Part shown: in pieces, positions 1 through 8,218 of the stretch
How the letters are laid out: each line of letters begins with the position of its first letter
Position numbering within the stretch: the first letter of the stretch is position 1
Origin: Bradyrhizobium sp. WSM471
GTDB taxonomy: Bacteria > Pseudomonadota > Alphaproteobacteria > Rhizobiales > Xanthobacteraceae
Assembly: GCF_000244915.1 (NCBI RefSeq)
Contig: NZ_CM001442.1
Span: 1,178,001 to 1,242,000, forward strand
Direction: 5' to 3'
Length of the DNA: 64,000 nucleotides
Position numbers and translations under genes: made by a program
The notes under the pieces: generated by a model
Told to the model about the DNA's origin: nothing
Database searches by the model: none
Seen by the model: only the letters and a program-made list of their open reading frames with translations

Positions 1-137
1 TCCCTCATCCACGCCCGGTTCTCGGCCAGCAGCTCCGGTGTCAGTCCCGGCAGCATCTCCAGCGCCGGCACGAACGACGTTTCCTGCTCGATGATGCGAT
101 CGATGGTGAGATCGCCGACCGCGTATTTGAGGCTCAT
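1..137 (-). CDS. MBL-fold metallo-hydrolase, N-terminal fragment (partial at left edge)
   Basis: First 45 codons of a gene that runs off the left edge. The visible N-terminus (MSLKYAVGDLTIDRIIEQE, then an LPGLTPELLAENRAWM-like stretch) resembles the lead-in of rhizobial MBL-fold hydrolases. The zinc-binding HxHxDH motif would lie outside the window, so the family call rests on N-terminal resemblance only. The gene lies downstream of the serine hydrolase on the same strand, 16 bp away, so it is probably the last gene of the GST-hydrolase transcript. Substrate unknown. Confidence 0.55.
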   Translation of the reverse strand, partial: MSLKYAVGDLTIDRIIEQETSFVPALEMLPGLTPELLAENRAWMR

Positions 138-153
138 GCTCGCTTCCTTGCAC

Positions 154-1350
154 TCAGCGTGCGTCACGCACGGACGGAATGACGATGTTGGAGAGGACGT
201 CGATCGCGGCGAGCCCTTCCTTCGGCTGGCCGTATTGGGCAGCAGTGGTCATCATGACGAGATCAAGCTCGGGCACGATGAAAATGCGTTGTCCGCCCCA
301 GCCAAAGGCGCCAACCCAATTGATTTCCCTCCCGCCGGCCAGCGAGCGGCCCATCCACCACTGATAGCCATAGAACAGTGTGCTGCCGAAATTGCCGATC
401 GCCTGGAATCGTGGCGTCGTCGATTGCACGATCCACTCGGCCGAGACGATCTGCTGGCCATTCCACTGCCCGCCATTAAGCACGATCTGGCCGAGCTTGG
501 CGGCATCTCGCGGACGCAAGCGCAGGCCGGCGGCCGCCGCGATCTTGCCGTTCTTCGAGTAGGCCTTCCACTCGAAATCGGTGATCCCGAGCGGCTGGAA
601 CAGCACCTCACGCGCAAACGTCTCCAGCGGCTTGCCGGAGACGCGTTCGAGGATGTTGCCGAGCAGTTCAGTCCCGCCGCCATTATAGGTCCAGAGCATG
701 TCCGGCGGTGCGGTGATCGGCCTTGCGAACACATAGCCGATCGGATCGACTTCAAAGCCGAGATGCGGCTCGTCATTGTTCGGATCGGTCCATGCCCGCG
801 CCTCGTCCCATTTCATTCCCGAGGACATCGTCAGCAGATGGCGCAGCGTGATGGCCTCCCAGCCCGCCTGCTTCACCGCCTGATGGTCGGGGAAGAACTT
901 GAGCACAGGCTCGTCGACGCCTTCGATCAGCTTGCGATCGATCGCGATGCCGACGAGCAGCGAAACGACGCTCTTCGACGCCGAACGCATGTCGTGCTTC
1001 GTCGTCGCGGTGAACTCGTGCTGGCCTTCCGGTTGTCCCCAGGGTTGGTCGTAGCCGGCGAAGTATTGCTCGAAGACGAGCTTGCCGTGGCGCGCGACGA
1101 CAACCGAATGGACCGAAGTCGCGCGTTGTTCGAGTCGAGCGGCGATCCCGCAGAGTTGTGCGCCGTCCATGCCGACGCTGTCGGGCGGCGCAGTCGTCCA
1201 GCCGTCGTCGGTTGACGATGGCGGTTCGCAGGCGAAGTTTCGCTGTCCAGGCACCGTGCCGTCGGCTCGCACGGGAGTGGCTGAGACGGTCAACGCGAGC
1301 ACGAGGCTCGCGCCGAGAATACCGAGGCCGGGGAAGCGATCGCGCATCAT
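154..1350 (-). CDS. Serine hydrolase, class C beta-lactamase/esterase-like, exported
   Basis: 398 residues. A signal peptide is visible (positively charged start, hydrophobic core LGILGASLVLALTV, then SATPVRADG), so it probably acts in the periplasm. The active-site serine motif is SASKSVVSLLVG (SxxK, about residue 128) and the second motif is YNGG (YxN, about residue 221). A C-terminal GWGGQ segment sits where the third motif is expected. Family members are penicillin-binding-protein-like esterases, amidases or D-aminopeptidases. A true beta-lactamase role cannot be claimed. The start is the first of two adjacent ATGs behind a clear GGGGAGAAGG site. It lies 22 bp downstream of the GST gene, probably co-transcribed. 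Confidence 0.85.
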   Translation of the reverse strand: MMRDRFPGLGILGASLVLALTVSATPVRADGTVPGQRNFACEPPSSTDDGWTTAPPDSVGMDGAQLCGIAARLEQRATSVHSVVVARHGKLVFEQYFAGYDQPWGQPEGQHEFTATTKHDMRSASKSVVSLLVGIAIDRKLIEGVDEPVLKFFPDHQAVKQAGWEAITLRHLLTMSSGMKWDEARAWTDPNNDEPHLGFEVDPIGYVFARPITAPPDMLWTYNGGGTELLGNILERVSGKPLETFAREVLFQPLGITDFEWKAYSKNGKIAAAAGLRLRPRDAAKLGQIVLNGGQWNGQQIVSAEWIVQSTTPRFQAIGNFGSTLFYGYQWWMGRSLAGGREINWVGAFGWGGQRIFIVPELDLVMMTTAAQYGQPKEGLAAIDVLSNIVIPSVRDAR

Positions 1351-1372
1351 CCTTCTCCCCGCCGTCGCGATA

Positions 1373-1984
1373 CTACGCCGCGGGCGGCACCGAGATCTTC
1401 ACCGAGGGCCGCTCCAGCATTTTCTGGTGGAAGGCGTCGAGCTTCGGATAGGCCTTGCGCCAGCCGCAATCGGCGAAGCGGAAGTCGGCATAGCCGAGCA
1501 CGCAGACCAGGCCGATCTGCGAGATGTCGAACGGGCCGCTCAGCACTTCAGGCATGTTCTCGAAGCGGGCCATGCCGGTCCAGGCCCGGTTCCAGTGGTC
1601 GTCGGACCACGCCTGCCATTGCAGGCCCTGCGGCCGCACCATCTTCTCGTAGCGGCACAGCAGCATGGAATCGAGCATGCCGTTGATCAGGGCATGATTG
1701 GTCTTGGCCTTCCAGCGCCGCGGACCGTAATCGGGGATCAGGCTGCCGCCAGCCATCTCGTTGAGGTATTCGACGATGACGTAGGAGTCCAGGATGACAT
1801 CGCCGTCATTGGTGATCAGCACCGGCAGCTTCTTCAGCGGCGTGATCTTCGAATAGTCCTCGTTGGCCGTGCCCGGCGCGACTGCTGCCGGCGTGAACTC
1901 GATCTTGTCGATCAACCCAAGCTCGATCGCGGCAATGCGCACCTTGCGGGCAAAGGGCGAGGCGGGGGAGAAGGTGAGCTTCAT
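1373..1984 (-). CDS. Glutathione S-transferase family protein
   Basis: 203 residues, normal for a cytosolic GST. The N-terminal thioredoxin-like domain begins MKLTFSPASPFARKVRIAA (the SPFARKVR segment carries the likely activating Ser or Cys-equivalent position) and includes KKLPVLITNDGDVILDSYVI, with the cis-Pro and the acidic-Ser pair that hold the glutathione gamma-glutamyl group. A helical C-terminal domain follows. It heads a minus-strand pair with the serine hydrolase. It would conjugate or reduce an electrophile with glutathione; substrate unknown. An inverted palindromic repeat lies just upstream of it. Confidence 0.88.
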   Translation of the reverse strand: MKLTFSPASPFARKVRIAAIELGLIDKIEFTPAAVAPGTANEDYSKITPLKKLPVLITNDGDVILDSYVIVEYLNEMAGGSLIPDYGPRRWKAKTNHALINGMLDSMLLCRYEKMVRPQGLQWQAWSDDHWNRAWTGMARFENMPEVLSGPFDISQIGLVCVLGYADFRFADCGWRKAYPKLDAFHQKMLERPSVKISVPPAA

Positions 1985-2013
1985 GGGAAATAACCTTTAT
2001 CCAGACACACAGT

Positions 2014-2160
2014 CCTCATCCTGAGGAGCGCGCCGCTTGGCGTGCGTCTCGAAGGATGGCAACGGGAGGCGCTCTCTCGTCACCCGGCGTGAACGTCGGG
2101 CGACCGTGGTCTTGGCACATCCTTCGAGACGCGCGCGTTGCACGCTCCTCAGGATGAGGG
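2014..2160. repeat. Paired inverted copies of an extragenic palindrome (CTCATCCTGAGG / CTCGAAGGATG family)
   Basis: Unit one (2014-2059) begins CCTCATCCTGAGGAG and ends CTCGAAGGATGG. Unit two (2118-2159) is the reverse complement arrangement, CATCCTTCGAGAC to CTCAGGATGAGG. The same element recurs at 32107, 32196 and 34557. It fills the gap between the GST gene and the FAH gene and is not coding. Confidence 0.85.
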
Positions 2161-2167
2161 CCGCGGC

Positions 2168-3010
2168 TTACGCCGCGACGATCTCCTGCCGCTGCTCGCC
2201 GAGGCCCTCGATGCCGAGGGTGATGACGTCGCCGACATTGAGGAAGGTCGGCGGCTTCATGCCGAGGCCGACGCCGGGCGGGGTGCCTGTCGTGATGATG
2301 TCGCCCGGCAGCAGCGTCATGAACTGCGAGACATAGGAGATGCACTTGGCCATCGAGAAGATCATGGTCTTGGTCGAGCCGGTCTGGCGGCGCTGGCCGT
2401 TGACGTCGAGCCACATCGGCAGGTTCTGCACGTCCTTGATCTCGTCCTTGGTGGCGAGCCAGGGGCCGAGCGGGCCGAACGTGTCGTGCGACTTGCCCTT
2501 GGTCCACTGACCCAGGCGCTCGATCTGGAAGGCGCGCTCGGAGACGTCGTTGCAGACGCAGTAGCCGGCGACGTGGTTGAGCGCGTCGGCTTCCGAGACG
2601 TATTTTGCGCGCGTGCCGATGATCGCAGCGATCTCGACTTCCCAGTCCAGCTTGGTCGAGCCGCGCGGCTTCTCGACGGCGTCGTTCGGGCCGGACAGCG
2701 AGGTGTTGGCCTTCATGAAAATGATCGGCTCGCTCGGGATCTCCGCGCCAGTCTCCTTGGCGTGGTCGCTGTAGTTGAGGCCGATCGCCACGAATTTCGA
2801 CATGCCGGTGACGGGGGCGCCGAACCGCGGCTTGCCGGAGACGGCGGGCAGCGAGGCGGGATCGAGCGCCGCCAGCTTCTTCAGGCTTTCGGGCGAATAG
2901 GCCTCGCCGGTCAGGTCCTTCACATGCGCCGACAGGTCGCGCAACTGGCCGGATTTGTCGATCAGGCCGGGCTTTTCCGCACCCTTCTCGCCATAACGAA
3001 CAAGCTTCAT
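2168..3010 (-). CDS. Fumarylacetoacetate hydrolase (FAH) family protein
   Basis: 280 residues. The N-terminal small domain begins MKLVRYGEKGAEKPGLID. The FAH catalytic domain follows from about residue 75, with FVAIGLNYSDHAKE, EPIIFMKANTSLSGPND and the metal-binding DWEVEIAAIIG (ExE), and ends with the TGTPPGVGLG segment. The family covers ureidoglycolate lyase, 2-keto-4-pentenoate hydratase and acylpyruvate hydrolase activities; the sequence does not decide between them, though length and ends match the ureidoglycolate-lyase-like group. The start is supported by a GGGAGAAACG site. No obvious pathway partners stand next to it. Confidence 0.85.
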   Translation of the reverse strand: MKLVRYGEKGAEKPGLIDKSGQLRDLSAHVKDLTGEAYSPESLKKLAALDPASLPAVSGKPRFGAPVTGMSKFVAIGLNYSDHAKETGAEIPSEPIIFMKANTSLSGPNDAVEKPRGSTKLDWEVEIAAIIGTRAKYVSEADALNHVAGYCVCNDVSERAFQIERLGQWTKGKSHDTFGPLGPWLATKDEIKDVQNLPMWLDVNGQRRQTGSTKTMIFSMAKCISYVSQFMTLLPGDIITTGTPPGVGLGMKPPTFLNVGDVITLGIEGLGEQRQEIVAA

Positions 3011-3145
3011 TCTCGTTTCTCCCTGGAATGGACCGATCGGTTGAACAGCTTCATGGAACAGGGCGGCGGGAAATTCAACCGCTCAAAGAGGGCGCATTGC
3101 AGCCCTCTCGATTCGGTGGGCGAATGTGCCGGCTTGCGGGTCTCG

Positions 3146-3262
3146 TGCCCCGGACGCTGCGCAGCATGAAATGCTGCGCTGCTGAGCCGGGGCCCATGTT
3201 GCGGCATTCTGGGTCCCGGCTCAGCGGCGCAACGTTGCACGTTGCACCGCGTCCGGGACACG
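3146..3262. repeat. Extragenic palindromic repeat (GTGCCCCGGACGC / GCGTCCGGGACAC type)
   Basis: Nested inverted repeats: GCTGCGCAGCATGAAATGCTGCGC in the left half, AGCCGGGGCCCAT facing GGGTCCCGGCT in the middle, and CCCCGGACGC closed by GCGTCCGGGAC. The same composite recurs at 49303. It separates the MBL gene (3267) from the FAH promoter region. Confidence 0.8.
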
Positions 3263-3266
3263 GAGC

Positions 3267-4115
3267 TCACCCCAGCGCCTCGAACCTGAATGCGTCCCCG
3301 TCCCGCCTGATATGCCCGGCCGAAAAATGCCCGCCGATCACCAGCGTCGGGGTGTCGGCAAACCGGCCGAACAATTCGCGCCGCGTCGCGGCCGATTGGC
3401 TCTGATCGGAATCCGCGGTCGAGGACCAGCCGAGATGCGCCATCTGGCAGGGATGATGGGCGACGTCGCCCGTCAGCACTCCCTGCTCGCCGTCCGACTG
3501 GACCAGAATGCTCATATGTCCGGGGCTGTGGCCGGGGGTCGGGATCATGCTGATCTCGTCGCTGAGCCGGTGGTCGCTCGGGATCAACTCGGCCCGGCCG
3601 GCATCGACGATCGGCTTCACGGAATCGCCAAACACGGCCTGCTTGTCCGGCTCGGTGGAGTGGTCGCGCCAATGCTCATACTCGGTCTTGCCGAACACAT
3701 AGCGCGCGTTAGGGAAGGTCGGCACCCATTTGCCGTCGACCCATTTCGTGTTCCAGCCGACATGGTCGACATGAAGATGCGTGCACAGCACGGTATCGAT
3801 GCTCTCGGGCGGAAAGCCCGCCGCAATCATCGTCTCCAGGAATGGCGTGGTGCGATTGTTCCAGGTCGGGACGTTGCGGCCCTGCTTGTCGTTGCCAAGC
3901 CCGGTATCGACCACGATGCGGCGCGTCGGCGTCTCCACCACCAGCGAATGGATCGACATTTTCAGCCGGCCCTCTTCGGTGGCGAAATGCGGGATCAGCC
4001 AGGGCAGCTTCTGGATTTCTGCATTGCTTGCCAAGGGCAGAATGAAGCGGGTCGAGCCGACCGTCTCCAATTCCACGACCTTGGTTATTTTGACCCTGCC
4101 GACCTTCCACTGCAT
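3267..4115 (-). CDS. MBL-fold metallo-hydrolase
   Basis: 282 residues from the chosen start (MQWKVGRVKITKVVE). The zinc motif THLHVDHVG (HxHxDH, about residue 110) is complete, with downstream PGHSPGHMS, TGDVAHH and a C-terminal GGHF supplying the remaining ligands. In the family such proteins are lactonases, glyoxalase II-like or sulfatase-like hydrolases; substrate not deducible. Two upstream in-frame ATGs (4124, 4130) exist, but GAGG nine bases before 4115 favours the inner one. Divergent from the DUF3775 gene. It resembles the partial MBL protein at the left edge only at fold level. Confidence 0.87.
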   Translation of the reverse strand: MQWKVGRVKITKVVELETVGSTRFILPLASNAEIQKLPWLIPHFATEEGRLKMSIHSLVVETPTRRIVVDTGLGNDKQGRNVPTWNNRTTPFLETMIAAGFPPESIDTVLCTHLHVDHVGWNTKWVDGKWVPTFPNARYVFGKTEYEHWRDHSTEPDKQAVFGDSVKPIVDAGRAELIPSDHRLSDEISMIPTPGHSPGHMSILVQSDGEQGVLTGDVAHHPCQMAHLGWSSTADSDQSQSAATRRELFGRFADTPTLVIGGHFSAGHIRRDGDAFRFEALG

Positions 4116-4238
4116 CCGGCGCATCCTCATGTTCTTGCTTTGGCGGGGAACATGCGCAGTTTCGCCGTCAGGCGCAATGGATCATCTGACGCGGTGCGGC
4201 GTTATCGCGGGAACCCAGGGAAAGACAAAGGGCCAGCC

Positions 4239-4715
4239 ATGCCAGAGCTTGCGATTTCCGCGGAGAAGGTCGCCTTCATCATCGAAAAGGCGCGTGAATT
4301 CGACGTCAAGCAGGCGGATTCCGATCCGGATTCCGGCTCGAATGCGACGGATGACGATGCGGTCGACGTCCTCGAGGATGACGGCTCCGATCCGGTCGTC
4401 AACGAACTCGGAAGTTTCATCGTGGCCATGAACGAGGACGAGCAGATCGATCTCGTCACGCTGACCTGGCTCGGCCGCGGCGACGGCACGATCGACGATT
4501 GGGACGATCTGCGCGCACGCGCCGTGGAGGCGCGCGCCGAATATCGCAGTCCCCGGCGCGAGACGGCGCATTATCTGCTCGGTGAGCCGATGCTGGGCGA
4601 CCTGCTCGCCGACGGGCTCGATGAATTCGGCGTCGACTGGACCGACGGAAACCCAGTCGCCGATTCATCCAGTCCGAGCCAGCGGGACGAAGACGAGATC
4701 ACCAAGCAGCGGTGA
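4239..4715 (+). CDS. DUF3775 domain-containing protein
   Basis: 158 residues, strongly acidic. The N-terminal half (MPELAISAEKVAFIIEKARE, then DSDPDSGSNATDDDAVDVLED) and the SFIVAMNEDEQIDLVTLTWLGRGD core match the DUF3775 family common in rhizobia. It is soluble, with no signal peptide or membrane segment. Start ATG has AAGGG eight bases upstream. The longer open frame to the left is read-through of non-coding sequence opposite the MBL gene. Function unknown; the family is often a single-copy housekeeping-type gene in Bradyrhizobium. Its 3' end converges with the quinone reductase gene 12 bp away. Confidence 0.85.
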   Translation: MPELAISAEKVAFIIEKAREFDVKQADSDPDSGSNATDDDAVDVLEDDGSDPVVNELGSFIVAMNEDEQIDLVTLTWLGRGDGTIDDWDDLRARAVEARAEYRSPRRETAHYLLGEPMLGDLLADGLDEFGVDWTDGNPVADSSSPSQRDEDEITKQR

Positions 4716-4727
4716 TCCCGGCCGATA

Positions 4728-5717
4728 TCAGCGCGTGCAGTCGACGATCACGGTGCCGAGCTTGTCGCCCTTCTCGACGGCGACATGGGCCTGCGCCGTC
4801 TCCGGCAGCGCAAACTGCGCCGCGACATTGTGGATTCGCGGCCCCGCCGCCAGCCATTTCGAGATGTCGGCCTGCGCCGCCGCAAGCAACGCGGGCGGCA
4901 GCGCGAACAAGACGAGCGAGCGGAGCGTGATGCACTTCTCCATCAACTCGCGCATCGGCACGGTCGGCGTGCGGTTGCCGTTCGTGGCGTAGACCGCGAT
5001 TGTCGAATTCATGGCCATCAACTTCAGGGTCGTCGCGATGTTGCCGCCGAAATCGACATCGACCAAGTGGTCGAGCCCGCGTCCGCCGGTGAAGGCCATG
5101 GCCTTGGCAACGACATCTTCGTCCCTGTAATTGACCACGAGATCGGCACCAGCCTGTCGCGCCTGCTCGCCCTTCATCGCCGAGCTGACGGTCGCGATCA
5201 CCTGCGCGCCGCCCCATTTCGCGAGTTGCACGGCGTAATGCCCGACTGCACCGGCGCCGCCGGTGACCAGCACCGACTTGCCGACGATCGGCCCGTCTGC
5301 AAACAGGGAGCACCACGCCGTCATTGCGGGAATGCCCAGCGTCGCGCCTTCCGCAAAAGAGAGATTGTCCGGCAACGGCGTCACCAGATGCTCGGCAAGC
5401 GCGATATGTTCGGCCGCCGTGCCAAAGGCGCGGCCGTTGCGCTGGCCGTTGAACAGCCAGACCCTGTCGCCGATCTTGAACCGCGTCGCGCCATCGCCGA
5501 TCTGGTCGATAAACCCCGCACCATCGCTGTTCGGAATGACGCGCGAAAATTCCTTGGCGCGATAGCTGCCCCCGCGCCGGCCGACATCGGCCGGATTGAC
5601 GCCGGAGGCTTCCAGGCGAATGCGAACTTCGCCTGGACCTGCGACCGGCGTCGCCATCTCACCATAGGTGAGGACGTCCGCCGCCGGTCCTGTCTCCTCG
5701 TACCAGACCGCCCTCAC
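4728..5717 (-). CDS. NADPH:quinone reductase / zinc-independent alcohol dehydrogenase family (MDR)
   Basis: 329 residues from a GTG start (VRAVWYEETGPAADVLTYG). The GroES-like domain holds GVNPADVGRRGGSY; the Rossmann domain holds VLVTGGAGAVGHYAVQLAKW (NADPH-binding AxGGVG type). The cysteine and histidine ligands of zinc alcohol dehydrogenases are absent, as in quinone oxidoreductases. The GTG overlaps the TGA of the upstream SDR gene by four bases (GTGA), a translational-coupling arrangement, so the two proteins are probably made together. Likely reduces a quinone or an enone using NADPH; substrate unknown. Confidence 0.87.
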   Translation of the reverse strand: MRAVWYEETGPAADVLTYGEMATPVAGPGEVRIRLEASGVNPADVGRRGGSYRAKEFSRVIPNSDGAGFIDQIGDGATRFKIGDRVWLFNGQRNGRAFGTAAEHIALAEHLVTPLPDNLSFAEGATLGIPAMTAWCSLFADGPIVGKSVLVTGGAGAVGHYAVQLAKWGGAQVIATVSSAMKGEQARQAGADLVVNYRDEDVVAKAMAFTGGRGLDHLVDVDFGGNIATTLKLMAMNSTIAVYATNGNRTPTVPMRELMEKCITLRSLVLFALPPALLAAAQADISKWLAAGPRIHNVAAQFALPETAQAHVAVEKGDKLGTVIVDCTR

Positions 5718-6496
5718 AGCGTTCCCGGGAAGGCACCGCCATCGAGCAGGAGGTTCTGTCCGGTGATGAAGCCCGCCTTGGCGCCGCACAGAAATGCGCA
5801 GGCATAGCCGAACTCCTCGGGATCGCCGAAGCGGCCTGCGGGATTGAGCTTGGCGCGCTCGGCCAGAACCTGGTCCGGCGTGATGCCGCGCTTCTCGGAT
5901 TCCCCCTTCGCGGTGCTGCGCAGGCGGTCGGTCTCGAACGGGCCCGGCAGCAGGCCGTTGATGGTGACGTTGTTGATCACGGTCTTGCGCGACAGGCCGG
6001 CGATGAAGCCGGTGAGGCCGGCGCGGGCGCCGTTGGAGAGACCGAGGATGTCGATCGGCGCCTTCACCGCCGCCGAGGTGATGTTGACGATGCGGCCGAA
6101 TTTGCGCGCCATCATGCCGTCCACCGTCGACTTGATCAGCTCGATCGGGGTCAGCATGTTGGCGTCGATCGCCTTGATCCAGTCGTCGCGGGTCCAGTTG
6201 CGGAAATCGCCGGGCGGAGGTCCGCCGGCATTGTTGATCAGGATGTCGGGCTCGGGGCAGGCCTTGAGCACGGCCTCGCGGCCCGCCGGCGTCGTGATGT
6301 CGCCGACGATCTCGGTCACGGTCACATCAGGATAGGCCTTGCGAATGTCGTCGGCCGTCTTCTTCAGGGCCTCGGCGCCGCGCGCGGTCAGCGTGACGTG
6401 TACGCCGGCCTCGGCCAGCGAGATGGCGCAGGCGCGTCCGAGGCCTTTGCTGGATGCGCAGACGATGGCGCGGCGGCCTTTGATCCCAAGATCCAC
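5714..6496 (-). CDS. SDR family oxidoreductase, atypical active site
   Basis: 260 residues. The Rossmann signature CASSKGLGRACAISLAEAG and the NNAGGPPPGDF segment mark a short-chain dehydrogenase of FabG-like length. The usual YxxxK pair is replaced: where YSASK is expected the protein has SNGAR (in LGLSNGARAGLTGF), while the preceding serine (ITSAAVK) remains. This belongs to a known FabG-like subgroup with a diverged active site, so the reductase activity is uncertain. The start is GTG, supported by GGGAG seven bases upstream. First gene of a coupled pair with the quinone reductase. Confidence 0.85.
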   Translation of the reverse strand: MDLGIKGRRAIVCASSKGLGRACAISLAEAGVHVTLTARGAEALKKTADDIRKAYPDVTVTEIVGDITTPAGREAVLKACPEPDILINNAGGPPPGDFRNWTRDDWIKAIDANMLTPIELIKSTVDGMMARKFGRIVNITSAAVKAPIDILGLSNGARAGLTGFIAGLSRKTVINNVTINGLLPGPFETDRLRSTAKGESEKRGITPDQVLAERAKLNPAGRFGDPEEFGYACAFLCGAKAGFITGQNLLLDGGAFPGTL

Positions 6497-6625
6497 TGTT
6501 TCACTCCCGTAATGTCATGCAGGTTTTTAAGAAGCCGCCATTCTAGCCAACCTTGGCACCGCTGATAAGGGATTGGCTCGCATCAAAATGCATGCGCACT
6601 TGCCCGGCGATGCAAATGCGCCTCA

Positions 6626-7138
6626 TCAGATGCGCCGCTCCTGCTTGAGACGGTCGATCGCGGAGGCCGCCTCCGGCGGCAGCGACTTGAAGCCCATCCG
6701 GCCCACCGTCGAGAACAGCGGCCTCAGGTGCGAGCCGGCGAGGAACGGCGGCTGCCGGTTGGCCGGCACGATCTGGTCGAACACCAGCACCAAGGTGGTG
6801 GCGACGAGGCCGACCCTGATGGCGCCGAGGGCTGCGCCGCCGACCCGGTCGCCGATGCCGGCCTGCCGTATCGTGTCGCTCAGCGCCAGGCGGCCGAGAT
6901 ATCCAAACAGCATGCCGACCACCACGAAGATTCCGAAGAACCAGATCCAGTTCTGCAGCAGCGGCGCATTCGGATTGCCCGCGACCTGCGGGACGATGAG
7001 CGGCATCAGCGCAACCGCGATCGGGGCGGCGAGGAGATAGGCCAGGATCGTCATGGCGCTGCCGAGCAGGCCGGTCCTGAAACCGAAGCCGATCGCGATT
7101 GCGAGCGCCGCATAGACGGCGAGATCGAAACTGTTCAT
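6626..7138 (-). CDS. cvpA: CvpA family membrane protein
   Basis: 170 residues with about four membrane segments (AVYAALAIAIGFGFRTGLLG, AYLLAAPIAVALMPLIV, WIWFFGIFVVVGMLFGYLG, GAIRVGLVATTLVLVF) and a charged C-terminal tail. This topology matches the CvpA/colicin V production family, inner-membrane proteins linked in enterobacteria to colicin V export and envelope stress. The segment between the third and fourth helices (ALSDTIRQAGIGDRVGGAALGAIR) is the family's most conserved part. Single gene, divergent from the SDR at 7268. Confidence 0.83.
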   Translation of the reverse strand: MNSFDLAVYAALAIAIGFGFRTGLLGSAMTILAYLLAAPIAVALMPLIVPQVAGNPNAPLLQNWIWFFGIFVVVGMLFGYLGRLALSDTIRQAGIGDRVGGAALGAIRVGLVATTLVLVFDQIVPANRQPPFLAGSHLRPLFSTVGRMGFKSLPPEAASAIDRLKQERRI

Positions 7139-7267
7139 GCGCGGGAGCCTGCCATGGAACGAGTCAACGCAGAACCGATCATTCCGGTTTCAGATCGTTA
7201 AAATCGTCTGTATTGATGGCGCCAAAGCTCAGGGAAAGCGCCCAAGGAAAGCGTCAAGGAAAACGTC

Positions 7268-8029
7268 ATGTCAGACCTATTCGATGTCAGTCAGGAAACC
7301 ATCCTCGTCACGGGTGCGAGCCAGGGGCTGGGGCGGCAATTTGCCCGGGTGTTGGCGGCGCATGGCGCGGCGGTCGCGCTCGCGGCGCGGCAGACCGACA
7401 AGCTGAAGAGCCTGGAAGACGAGATCCGCGGCAAGGGCGGCCGTGCCGTCGCGGTCGCGCTCGACGTCACCGACACCGCATCGATCGCCAGGGCCGTCGA
7501 TGAAGCGGAAGCCGCGCTCGGCCCGGTCACGGTGCTGATCAACAATGCCGGCATCGCCATCGAAAAGCTCGCGACCGAGCAGACCGAGGCCGATTGGGAC
7601 GCGGTGATCGGCGCCAACCTCAAGGGCGCCTATTTCCTCGCGACCGAGATCGCGCGCCGCATGATCGCGCGCAAGCAGGACGGCAACATCGTCAACATCG
7701 CCTCCGTGCTCGGCACCGGCGTGCTGAAGGCGGTGTCGCCTTACGCGATCTCCAAGGCCGGCATCATCCAGGCGACCAAGGCGATGGCGCTGGAGCTCGC
7801 GGGGCAGAACATCCGCATCAACGCGCTGGCACCCGGTTATATCGACACCGAGATGAACCACGCGTTCTGGTCGACGCCGCCGGGCGAGCGCCTGACCAAG
7901 CGCATTCCGCAGCGCCGCATCGGCGCCGAATCCGATCTCGACGGCGCGATCCTGCTGCTGGCCTCGAAGGCCTCGCGGTACATGACGGGCAGCGTGGTGA
8001 CGGTGGACGGCGGGTTCTTGCTGAATTGA
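7268..8029 (+). CDS. SDR family NAD(P)-dependent oxidoreductase
   Basis: 253 residues. Complete classical SDR signature: TGASQGLGRQFARVL, the NNAG motif, catalytic serine in IVNIASVLG and YAISK (YxxxK), and a C-terminal GSVVTVDGGF. Compared with the SDR at 5714, the active site is intact. It probably oxidises or reduces a hydroxyl/keto group; the substrate cannot be read from sequence. It stands alone between the CvpA promoter and a palindromic repeat. The start is the only ATG that keeps the full dinucleotide-binding strand. Confidence 0.87.
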   Translation: MSDLFDVSQETILVTGASQGLGRQFARVLAAHGAAVALAARQTDKLKSLEDEIRGKGGRAVAVALDVTDTASIARAVDEAEAALGPVTVLINNAGIAIEKLATEQTEADWDAVIGANLKGAYFLATEIARRMIARKQDGNIVNIASVLGTGVLKAVSPYAISKAGIIQATKAMALELAGQNIRINALAPGYIDTEMNHAFWSTPPGERLTKRIPQRRIGAESDLDGAILLLASKASRYMTGSVVTVDGGFLLN

Positions 8030-8034
8030 TTACC

Positions 8035-8199
8035 GTCGTCCCGGACAAGCGAGTTCACTCAGGCGTCGTCCCGGACAAGCGCAGCGAAGCGGAGCGCAGA
8101 TCCGGGACCCATAACCACAGGGAGAAGTTTGGCGAAGACTCGTGGTTACCATCTCGTGCCACGACTACTCCCTGGGGTCCCGGCCTTCGCCGGGACGAC
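8035..8199. repeat. Extragenic palindromic repeat (GTCGTCCCGG ... CCGGGACGAC type)
   Basis: Begins GTCGTCCCGGACAAGCG, repeats that start once more at about 8063, and closes with TGGGGTCCCGGCCTTCGCCGGGACGAC. A shorter member lies at 29670. It fills the gap between convergent genes (SDR at 7268 and the GMC oxidoreductase). Confidence 0.8.
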
Positions 8200-8218
8200 A
8201 ATGGAGCGAGAGTGTGCT

